From positions 1 through 64,000 of the forward strand of contig DASSBN010000068.1 of assembly GCA_035698665.1 (NCBI GenBank): a DNA stretch of 64,000 nucleotides. Direction: 5' to 3'. The notes under the pieces are model-generated. The model ran no database searches and was not told the DNA's origin. It worked only from the letters and a program-made list of their open reading frames with translations. Positions 57,618-64,000 of the stretch are shown piece after piece (position 1 is the first letter of the stretch; each line of letters begins with the position of its first letter). This stretch comes from DATEOR01 sp035698665. Lineage in GTDB: Bacteria; Actinomycetota; Thermoleophilia; Gaiellales; Gaiellaceae. A program made the position numbers and the translations under genes.

Positions 57618-59102
57618 TCAGACAGGGAGTGTAGTTCCGGAGCCGCGTCTGACGGCGTCCAGGTCCGCGAGCTGCGCCTCGATCCACCCACCGATGTCGT
57701 GGTCGGTCACATGCGCGCGGATGCCGGCCAGCCGCCGCCGCCGCTCCCCCTCGTCCATGGTCAGCGCTTCGTGGAGGGCGGCGGCCTGGCCGGAGAGGTC
57801 GAAGGGATTGATCGTCAGGGCCCACTCGCCGAGCTCGTCGTGCGCGCCCGTGTTCTCGGAGAGGACGAGCACGCCGTTCCGTTCGTTCACGAGCGGCGCC
57901 TCCTTCGCGACGAGGTTCATGCCGTCGAAGATCGCGTTCACGAGCAGGACGTCGTACTGCTTGTACGCGGCGACGGCCTGGTGGAAGTTGTCCTCGATCC
58001 TGACCTCGAGCGGCATCCACCCCTCGGTACGAAAGCGGTCGTTGACGACGCGGGCCGCTCGCTGAATGGCGCCGAGGTACTCGGAGTACTCGGGGATGTC
58101 CTGGCGCGAAGGATCGAGGAGCGCGAGCATGCCGACGCGGCCGTGCAGCTCGGGATGGTCCTCGAGGAGGAGCTCGTAGGCGCGAAAGCCGCGGACGATG
58201 TTCTTCGAGGGGTCGGTGCGGTCGACGCGGACGATGAGCTTCTCCGGGCGCGAGGCCGCCAGGCTCGCTTCCTCCTCGAGCACCTGCTCGCTGGCTGCCG
58301 ACTCGGCGAACTCCGCGGGGTCGACCGAGATCGGGCGGGCATGCACATGGACGGTTCGACCCTGATATGTGACTCGGCCGGCGCTGAAGTCGCTCTTCGC
58401 GCCGAGGACGTCCTCGCAGCAGCGAAGGAAGTTCCGGCACCAGCGCTCCGTGTGGAAGCTGACGAGGTCGTTCGCGAGCATCCCGTCGTGCACCGAGCGC
58501 CTGATGCTCTCGGGCAGAACGCGCCAGTAGTCGGGCTGCGGCCAGGGGATGTGGACGAAATGGCTGAGCGTCGCCTCGGGCATGCGCTCGCGGACAATCC
58601 TGGGGGCGATGTACAGGTGGTAGTCGTGGAAGAAGACCGCGGCCTCCGGCTCGCGGCCGAGCTCCTCGACGACCGCGTCCGCAAACGTGCGGTTGACCGC
58701 CAGATAGCCGTCGGCCCAGGCCTGGTGCAGCCCGTTGTCGATGTTCGGCGCCTCGACGAGCCCCCACAGGTAGTGCTGCGCGAACCAGAGGACCGGGTTG
58801 GAGACGACGTTGTAGTAGAGGTCGTAGGCCTGAGGGTCGTGCGCGACGAGCCGCAGGCGGTACGGCGAGCCGTCCCCGGCGGCCTCTTCCAGGAGCTCGG
58901 AACCTGCCTCCTCTGCCACAGCGTGGTCTTCGGCGCTCATCGCGCTCGCCACCCAGGTGACGTCCTGCTGCGTGATGAGGCTCCGCAGGGCGGTTACGAG
59001 CCCTCCGCCGCCCCTGCGGGCGCTCCGCGAACCGTCCGTTTCACGTGAAAACGTGACCGGAGCACGGTTTGCGGCGACGATCAGCTTGCGGCGGCCCGCC
59101 AT
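57618..59102 (-). CDS. otsA: Trehalose-6-phosphate synthase (GT20)
   Basis: Makes trehalose-6-phosphate from a nucleotide-glucose and glucose-6-P; 494 residues. RKLIVAANRAPVTFSRE and RRGGGGLVTALRSL form the phosphate loop, FHDYHLYIAPRIVRERMPEATLSHFVHIPWPQPDYWRVLP and LVSFHTERWCRNFLRC the acceptor site, and VRVDRTDPSKNIVRGFRAYE and FDGMNLVAKEAPLVNERNGVLVLSENTGA the donor site. ATG 59102 is chosen over GTG 59111 because TAGGGT lies seven bases before it. No otsB phosphatase is adjacent. Confidence 0.92.
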   Translation of the reverse strand: MAGRRKLIVAANRAPVTFSRETDGSRSARRGGGGLVTALRSLITQQDVTWVASAMSAEDHAVAEEAGSELLEEAAGDGSPYRLRLVAHDPQAYDLYYNVVSNPVLWFAQHYLWGLVEAPNIDNGLHQAWADGYLAVNRTFADAVVEELGREPEAAVFFHDYHLYIAPRIVRERMPEATLSHFVHIPWPQPDYWRVLPESIRRSVHDGMLANDLVSFHTERWCRNFLRCCEDVLGAKSDFSAGRVTYQGRTVHVHARPISVDPAEFAESAASEQVLEEEASLAASRPEKLIVRVDRTDPSKNIVRGFRAYELLLEDHPELHGRVGMLALLDPSRQDIPEYSEYLGAIQRAARVVNDRFRTEGWMPLEVRIEDNFHQAVAAYKQYDVLLVNAIFDGMNLVAKEAPLVNERNGVLVLSENTGAHDELGEWALTINPFDLSGQAAALHEALTMDEGERRRRLAGIRAHVTDHDIGGWIEAQLADLDAVRRGSGTTLPV

Positions 59103-59109
59103 CGCGGAC

Positions 59110-59115
59110 ACCCTA
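59110..59115 (-). promoter_or_regulatory. -10 box for leaderless otsA
   Basis: TAGGGT on the minus strand, seven nucleotides before ATG 59102. It overlaps the alternative GTG 59111, which argues against that start. Confidence 0.4.
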
Positions 59116-59132
59116 CCCTCGGCTTCGAGATC

Positions 59133-60416
59133 CTAGGCGGCGGTCGACGCGGTGACGAGCTCGGCCCCGCCGAGGTCGTTGCCGTCCAGGCGGTTGAAGA
59201 GCGCGAGCCAGTCCCGCAGGAGACGCGGGGACAGGAAGTTGCGGCGCACGTACTCCTTGCCGCGGAGCGCCATCTGGCGCGCGGCCGGCGGGTCGTCGAG
59301 GATCGCCTGCAACGCCTGGGCGCATTCCTCCACGGAATCGACGAGGTAGCCGGTTTCGCCTTCCTGGATCTGGTCGACGATCCCGCCCGCCCGGCCGGCG
59401 ACCATCGGCCTCGCCTTCCAGAGCGCCTCGGTGACCGTCAGCCCGAAGCCCTCGCGGATGGACTTCTGCACGAGAGCTTCGGAATGCACCTGGAACGCGT
59501 TCACCTCGACGGAACCGACGTTGTTGAGGTTCGAGAGGATGAAGATGTCCGGATCGCCACCCGCCGCGGCGACGGTCTGGTTGTAGTAGTCCCAGCCTTC
59601 GGGGTCGTCGTGGGCCATAGAGCCGACGAGGGCGAGCTGGACCCGGGGGTGGCTCTCGCGGAGCGTCCGCCACGCCTCGATGACGCCGAGCGGGTCCTTC
59701 CACGGGTCGAACCGGGAGACCTGAGTGACGAGCGGGCGGTCGACGTCGATCCCGAACTGGTCGACGATGTACGCCGCGTCCTCGGACGAGAGCGCCATGT
59801 TCTTCGGCGTCAGAGGGTCGATCGCAGGCGGCCAGATGTACGCCGGCGGAAGCCCCTCGTGGTGTGGGACGTACTCCTCGCGGTGGAAGACCATCGAGTC
59901 GTAGGAGTGGAGCCACGGAAGCAAGAACCCGAGGACCTCCTCGTTCGGCGTGGAAAGGTCGATGTGGCAGCGCCAGATCCAGTGGCGGCCGCAGTCCCGC
60001 GCGTGCTCGATCATGCCGGCGGGCTGGGGATCGTGGACGATCACATAGTCGAACGAGTCCACGAGCGCCTCGGCGTTGCCGAGGTTGTAGCGGCCGAAGA
60101 TCTCCTTCTCCTCGTCGGAGAGCGACCGCGGCGCGCCCTGCAGCGCGTTGTGGATCGCCTTCGTCACGTCGAAGAACTCGTCCTGCCCGTAGATGACACG
60201 CCACTCGGTCTCGAGGCCGGCGTCGCGCATGAGCGGGACGAGCGTGTAGAGGATCTCGGCCACGCCGCCTCCGAACGCCGTCGCAGAGAGATGGAGCACG
60301 CGCTTGCCCGCGAGCGGCTCGGCGAGTGCCTTGAGCTGCTCCATCAGGCCCCTGCTCACGATGGTCGCGTAGTCCGCGAGGGACTTGTGGCCGACGTTTA
60401 CCTGCTGAAGCTCCAC
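59133..60416 (-). CDS. GT4 glycosyltransferase, trehalose synthase (TreT)-like
   Basis: A 427-residue retaining glycosyltransferase. FGGGVAEILYTLVPLMRDAGLETEWRVIYG, VIVHDPQPAGMIEHAR, WRCHIDLSTPNEEVLGFLLP and the donor-side VSRFDPWKDPLGVIEAW with EALVQKSIREGFGLTVTEALWKARPMVAG (E-x7-E type) match the trehalose glycosyltransferring synthase group, which joins NDP-glucose to glucose. Trehalose phosphorylase activity is an alternative. GTG 60416 (VELQQVN) is preferred; TATCCT lies eight bases upstream. Together with otsA it makes a trehalose locus. Confidence 0.85.
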   Translation of the reverse strand: MELQQVNVGHKSLADYATIVSRGLMEQLKALAEPLAGKRVLHLSATAFGGGVAEILYTLVPLMRDAGLETEWRVIYGQDEFFDVTKAIHNALQGAPRSLSDEEKEIFGRYNLGNAEALVDSFDYVIVHDPQPAGMIEHARDCGRHWIWRCHIDLSTPNEEVLGFLLPWLHSYDSMVFHREEYVPHHEGLPPAYIWPPAIDPLTPKNMALSSEDAAYIVDQFGIDVDRPLVTQVSRFDPWKDPLGVIEAWRTLRESHPRVQLALVGSMAHDDPEGWDYYNQTVAAAGGDPDIFILSNLNNVGSVEVNAFQVHSEALVQKSIREGFGLTVTEALWKARPMVAGRAGGIVDQIQEGETGYLVDSVEECAQALQAILDDPPAARQMALRGKEYVRRNFLSPRLLRDWLALFNRLDGNDLGGAELVTASTAA

Positions 60417-60447
60417 GGCGGCGGAGGATATCGGCGGGTTCGGCCGA

Positions 60448-60879
60448 TCAGTTGAGGTACTTCGCAAAGCGGAGACGAGAGCCTCCACCGTTGGGATTCG
60501 GCCCGATGTCGAGCTCGTCGGTCACCGCGCGAATGATGGCGATGCCGAGCCCTCCCTCGTCGAGCGCCTGCTGCGCCCGCTCGAGTACGCCCGGGTCGAA
60601 GCCCGCACCGTCGTCGGACACCTCGACCTCGATCCGGTCGTCGCCCAACCGGTAGGAGACTTCCACGATCCCGTCTCGCCCCTGCTCGTACGCGTGCCGC
60701 ACGGAGTTCGAGCATGCCTCGGTCAGAGCGAGCTTGAGGTCCGCCACGACCTCTTCCTGCAGCGCGCGGGTGCGCGCGAGCCCCGTCAGGGCGAGCCTGC
60801 AGAGCGCGATGTACTCCGCGCGGGCAGGAATCGTGAGCGCGACGATGCCGCCGCCGTTGGCGCGGAGCCCAGGGCCCAT
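60448..60879 (-). CDS. RsbW/anti-sigma-like HATPase
   Basis: A stand-alone GHKL ATPase domain of 143 residues. LTIPARAEYIALCRLALTGLA is the usual start, the N box is KLALTEACSNSVRHAYEQG near residue 60, G1 is VSDDGAGFDPGVL and G2 is GGLGIAIIRAVTDEL. The family acts as serine kinase of anti-sigma antagonists or binds sigma factors, but no partner gene is adjacent. ATG 60879 has TAGACT eight bases upstream; GTG 60912 would add eleven residues. Confidence 0.82.
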   Translation of the reverse strand: MGPGLRANGGGIVALTIPARAEYIALCRLALTGLARTRALQEEVVADLKLALTEACSNSVRHAYEQGRDGIVEVSYRLGDDRIEVEVSDDGAGFDPGVLERAQQALDEGGLGIAIIRAVTDELDIGPNPNGGGSRLRFAKYLN

Positions 60880-60955
60880 GGAGTTGGAGTCTAGTTCCCG
60901 TCCGAAAGTCACGCTAAACCTGCCTCAATCTGCGGAATCCTCCGCTCCGGGCCGC

Positions 60956-61819
60956 TCAGACCTCTCCTACCCGCTCGGCACCGACGTCGAAACGGCCGAG
61001 ACGCCTGCGCGCCACGGCAACGGCCTCGTCGCTCGAGTCGACGAGGACGAAGCGTCGCCCGAGCTGGCCCGCGACGGCGCCCAGCGTCCCGCTGCCCGCG
61101 AAGGGATCCAGGCACCAGTCGCCCCGGCGGCTCGAGGCCTGGACGATCCGCCGGAGCACCCCCTCCGGCTTCTGCGTGGGATAGCCCGTCTTCTCCTTGC
61201 CGGTCGGCGAGACGATCGTGTGCCACCAGACGTCCGTGGGGAGTTTTCCGCGCGCGGCCTTCTCCGCGGTCACGAGGCCCGGCGCCATGTAGGGCTCCCG
61301 GTCGACCGCTTGGGAGTCGAACCAGTAGCGCTCGCGGTCCTTGACGTAGACGAGGATCGTGTCGTGCTTCGCCGGCCAGCGGCGCCTCGACTTCGCGCCG
61401 TAGTCGTAGGCCCAGACGATCTCGTTCAGGAAGCACTCGCGCCCGAAGAGGTCGTCGAGCAGGAGCTTCGCGTAGTGCGCCTCGCGGTAGTCGAGGTGGA
61501 GGTAGAGCGTGCCGCTCGGGTCGAGGAGGCGCCGCATCTCGGCGAGGCGCGGCTCGAGAAAGCCGAGGTAGTCGTCGAAGGAGTCGCGGTAGGAGGACTC
61601 CTGCAAGAGGCGGCTCGCGTAACGGCGGCCCTTGAAGCCGACACGGTCACCGGTTTCGTCCGGGACGACCTCGAGCGTGCGCCGCGTGACCGTTCCGCCC
61701 GTGTTGAAGGGCGGATCGGCATACACGAGCTGAAACGTCTCGTCCGCGAACCGCGGCAGGACGTCGAGGTTGTCCCCGAGGAGGACGAGGTCGGCGGCCG
61801 GCCGCTCCACGCGGCCCAC
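60956..61819 (-). CDS. Orphan beta-class site-specific DNA methyltransferase
   Basis: An N6-adenine or N4-cytosine methyltransferase of 287 residues with motif order IV then I (beta class). The catalytic motif is LVYADPPFNTG near residue 33 and SAM motif I is CLDPFAGSGTLGAVAGQLGRRFVLVD near residue 240. YPTQKPEGVLRRIVQASS precedes it, as is typical. Residues 100-200 hold the probable target-recognition part (WAYDYGAKSRRRWPAKHDTILVYVKD). No restriction endonuclease gene is next to it, so an epigenetic or cell-cycle function is as likely as restriction. GTG 61819. Confidence 0.88.
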   Translation of the reverse strand: MGRVERPAADLVLLGDNLDVLPRFADETFQLVYADPPFNTGGTVTRRTLEVVPDETGDRVGFKGRRYASRLLQESSYRDSFDDYLGFLEPRLAEMRRLLDPSGTLYLHLDYREAHYAKLLLDDLFGRECFLNEIVWAYDYGAKSRRRWPAKHDTILVYVKDRERYWFDSQAVDREPYMAPGLVTAEKAARGKLPTDVWWHTIVSPTGKEKTGYPTQKPEGVLRRIVQASSRRGDWCLDPFAGSGTLGAVAGQLGRRFVLVDSSDEAVAVARRRLGRFDVGAERVGEV

Positions 61820-61829
61820 TGTAGACGAC

Positions 61830-63065
61830 CTAACGGTCGCTGCCGGGAGGAGTCGCCGGGCGCTCGCCGAGCTCGACCGTGACCTCGATCCGCTTCGAGC
61901 CCCGGAGGAGCGACAGGCGCGTCGACTCGCCTGGATGGAGGCCCTCGGTGACCGCGCGCACCACGTCCTCGGCCGTCTGCACCGGCACGCCGTCGATCGC
62001 CACGATCACGTCGCCGCCTGGGCGGAACGGGATCCCGGTGAAGTCCTGCTCCTCGTCGCCGCCCTGGATGCCGGCCTTGGATGCGGGGCTGCCGGCCACG
62101 ACGGTCTGAACCGCCGCGCCCGCGTCCACGGGGTAGCCGAAGTGCTCGGCGAGACGCGGGGTCAGGGTCTGCGTGGAGACGCCGAGCCAGGCGTAGCGAA
62201 CGTCGCCGCTCTTGATCAGCTGCTCCATCGAGCGGCGCGCCGAGTTGATCGGAACGGCGAAGCCGACGCCTTCGGCGTTTCCCGAGTTGCTGTTGATCTG
62301 GGCGTTGATCCCGATCACGCGCCCGCGCGCGTCGAAGAGCGGGCCGCCCGAATTGCCGCGGTTGATCGGTGCGTCGGTCTGGATGGCGTCGACGAGGTCG
62401 TAGCTCGAGGTGAGGGAGGCGATCGACCGCTCGGTCGCCGAGACGACGCCGACGCTCAGCGAGCTGGCGTTCCCGAAAGGACTGCCGATCGCGGCGACGG
62501 GCTGTCCGACGACGACGTGCCCCGAGTCGCCGAGCGGCACGACGGTCAGGTGGTGATCTGCTGGACGCACCTTCAAGAGGCCGACGTCGTCATAGACGTC
62601 CCAACCGACGATGCGCGCCCGCACGCGGTCGCCGTCCCTGAACTCGACGTAGACGGTGCTCGCGGCCTCGGGAGTTGCCGTCGGATCGCCCTCACCCGCG
62701 GTGGTGATGACGTGCGAGTTCGTGAGGATGTAGCCGTCGGAGGAGACGACGAAGCCCGATCCCTGGGCCATATCGGTCGCCGAGAGCGAGTCGTCGGGGC
62801 CGAAGACCGCGAGGAGCGTGACAACGCCGGCAGCCCGCTCGCGGTAGAGCGCCGCCGGGTCGAAATCGTTGCCCTGCAGCGGCTTGGCCTCCGCGTCCTC
62901 GTCGATCGGGTTGTCGGCGGGCGTCCCCGATCCCGTCGTGAGGAGCACCGTCCGCGTGGCCTCCTCCGGATCCACCCAGCCGGCTGCCTTCGCGACGACG
63001 AGCGCCGTGGACGCGCCCAGAATGGCGCAGACCACCGCAACGACGGCTAGAGATCCCGGGCGCAC
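61830..63065 (-). CDS. HtrA/DegP-like trypsin-type protease with PDZ domain
   Basis: A 411-residue envelope protease. An N-terminal membrane anchor (about 5-27) is followed by a low-complexity linker. The chymotrypsin-like domain has His in ILTNSHVITT, Asp in DVYDDVGLLKVR and Ser in PINRGNSGGPLFDARGRVIG. One PDZ domain runs from about 300 (YAWLGVSTQTLTP and VVAGSPASKAGIQGGD). An acidic insert NSGNAEG is near the substrate pocket. GTG 63065 has TACTAT nine bases upstream. Downstream of a sensor kinase on the same strand, an arrangement often seen for envelope stress proteases. Confidence 0.92.
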   Translation of the reverse strand: MRPGSLAVVAVVCAILGASTALVVAKAAGWVDPEEATRTVLLTTGSGTPADNPIDEDAEAKPLQGNDFDPAALYRERAAGVVTLLAVFGPDDSLSATDMAQGSGFVVSSDGYILTNSHVITTAGEGDPTATPEAASTVYVEFRDGDRVRARIVGWDVYDDVGLLKVRPADHHLTVVPLGDSGHVVVGQPVAAIGSPFGNASSLSVGVVSATERSIASLTSSYDLVDAIQTDAPINRGNSGGPLFDARGRVIGINAQINSNSGNAEGVGFAVPINSARRSMEQLIKSGDVRYAWLGVSTQTLTPRLAEHFGYPVDAGAAVQTVVAGSPASKAGIQGGDEEQDFTGIPFRPGGDVIVAIDGVPVQTAEDVVRAVTEGLHPGESTRLSLLRGSKRIEVTVELGERPATPPGSDR

Positions 63066-63092
63066 CGCGGTCTCATAGTAGTTGCGGGGCCT

Positions 63093-64000
63093 TCAGCTTC
63101 CGTCGTTCGAGCGTTTCGACGTGAAAACGCCGTCTGCTCGTGGCAAAAGCAACGTGAAGACGGTCTCACCCGGCTTCGAGGAGACCTCGATCGACCCGCC
63201 CATGCGGTCTGCGAGCTCGGAGGCGATTGCGAGCCCGAGACCGCTGCCCGAGGCCTGTCCGCCGCCGGCACGGTAGAAGCGCTCGAAGAGGTGCTCCTGG
63301 TCGCTCTCCGGAACGCCGGGACCGTCGTCCGCGACTGACAGTCCCACGGCTCCGTTCCGGTCGCCCGCCGAGACCACGACGTTCGTCCCGGCCGGCGTGT
63401 GGCGCGTCGCGTTCTCCACGAGGATCCGCGCGACCTGGAGCACGCGCTGCTCGTCCGCGAGCGCGACGGCCGGCCCGTTCACGTCGGTGGAGAGCGCATG
63501 CTCGCTGGCCTCGGCCCGCGCGCTGAACTCCTCGCAGACGGTGCGGGCGCTCTCGGCGATGTCGACCTCCGACTGCTCGACGGAGAGTTGGTCGGCATCG
63601 AGGCGCGTCAGGTCGAGGAGGTCGGTCGCCAGTTTCGTCAAGCGCGTCACCTGCGCGCTCATCTCCTCGACGAACTCCTTCCGGTCTGCCGGGTCGACGT
63701 CCTCGTCGGCCATCAGCTCGAGAAAGCCGCTGAGCGAGAAGAGCGGAGTGCGGAGCTCATGAGAGGCGTTGCCGATGAACTCGCGGCGTGCGCGGTCGAG
63801 ATGGGCAAGGCGCTGGCGCATCCGGTCGAAGGCGCGCGCGAGCTCCCCGACCTCGTCCTCGACCGGATCGACGATCTCCTGCTCGAAGTCGCCGGCGGCG
63901 ATCCTGCCCGCAGCCAGCTCCAGCCGGCGGATGCGGTGCGTCAGGCGGAGCGCTGCCAGCGAGCCCGCGAACCAGGCGATGAGGAGGGCGATGATGCCCG
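63093..64000 (-). CDS. Sensor histidine kinase, C-terminal part (N-terminus beyond window)
   Basis: About 301 residues are visible; the frame continues past the right edge. It starts within a transmembrane helix (GIIALLIAWFAGSLAALRL), then a HAMP domain (LTHRIRRLELAAGRIAAGDFEQEI and DEVGELARAFDRMRQRL). H box NASHELRTPLFSLSGFLELM, N box RILVENATRHTPAGTNVVV, G1 ADDGPGVPESD and G2 ASGSGLGLAIASELADRMGG follow. A kinase of this type upstream of htrA is likely to respond to envelope stress (inference). The stop lies 27 nt before the htrA start. Confidence 0.9.
   Translation of the reverse strand, partial: GIIALLIAWFAGSLAALRLTHRIRRLELAAGRIAAGDFEQEIVDPVEDEVGELARAFDRMRQRLAHLDRARREFIGNASHELRTPLFSLSGFLELMADEDVDPADRKEFVEEMSAQVTRLTKLATDLLDLTRLDADQLSVEQSEVDIAESARTVCEEFSARAEASEHALSTDVNGPAVALADEQRVLQVARILVENATRHTPAGTNVVVSAGDRNGAVGLSVADDGPGVPESDQEHLFERFYRAGGGQASGSGLGLAIASELADRMGGSIEVSSKPGETVFTLLLPRADGVFTSKRSNDGS

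Noticed and set aside
1..64000. Mobile elements, prophage, CRISPR arrays, integrases or restriction islands
   Set aside because: No transposase, integrase, phage structural gene, repeat-spacer array or region of deviating composition was seen; the lone DNA methyltransferase has no nuclease partner.

Overview
The window is about 64 kb of GC-rich, very densely packed bacterial chromosome. GTG starts, stop/start overlaps of 1-4 nt, leaderless-looking promoters, a complete 14-gene nuo operon, an Mrp ATPase without a CxxC motif and a DUF3107-like protein all point to Actinomycetota. A deep lineage such as Thermoleophilia is my best guess, but this is inference because no rRNA is present. I see no insertion sequences, prophage, CRISPR array or integrase, so this looks like core chromosome.

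Left to right: (1) 1-3750, minus strand: start of a secreted M6 (immune inhibitor A-like) peptidase, class II fumarase, a small zinc-ribbon protein, a thioredoxin-reductase-like ferredoxin-NADP reductase and an ErpA-like Fe-S carrier. (2) 3885-22478, plus strand: nuoABCDEFGHIJKLMN, followed by a lipoamide-dehydrogenase-like flavoprotein, a lone cyclic-nucleotide-binding domain, a second flavoprotein and a membrane-bound class III nucleotide cyclase. (3) 22417-38941: short operons on alternating strands. They encode a metallo-hydrolase, DUF1028, ankyrin, methyltransferase, compact LDH2-type and Mrp proteins; a two-component system followed by an RTX-like protein, a GerMN/Gmad2 lipoprotein and an L,D-transpeptidase; IMPase and DUF1015; a YhaM-like HD nuclease; and an ArsR regulator with a flavin oxidase, divergent from a 20-residue Cys-rich peptide and an SDR. 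(4) 38938-45756, minus strand: compact YchF-like GTPase, sigma factor, methylmalonyl-CoA epimerase, single-span FtsH, NAPRTase, DUF1385 and an M20 peptidase. (5) 45778-48786: RarA, an alpha/beta hydrolase, arginase (minus strand) and tRNA-Phe(GAA). (6) 48859-64000, minus strand: a 13-gene run moaC-mogA-ubiA-ccmABC(D)-hemX-hemACD-SAM hydrolase-methyltransferase ending in an intrinsic terminator, preceded by trehalose genes, an RsbW-like ATPase, an orphan DNA methyltransferase, an HtrA protease and the C-terminal part of a histidine kinase.

Functionally the window centres on aerobic energy metabolism: complex I, fumarase, quinone prenylation, heme and cytochrome c maturation, Mo cofactor and Fe-S assembly. 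Stress and envelope functions (trehalose, HtrA, FtsH, L,D-transpeptidase) surround this core.

Three architectural patterns stand out. At least ten genes carry a TAnnnT -10 box 6-7 nt before the start codon, which predicts leaderless mRNAs. All six convergent protein-gene junctions overlap. Three genes seem to lack any sensible ATG/GTG/TTG start and may use CTG. The most novel locus is the ArsR-controlled Cys-rich peptide at 37479-37541.
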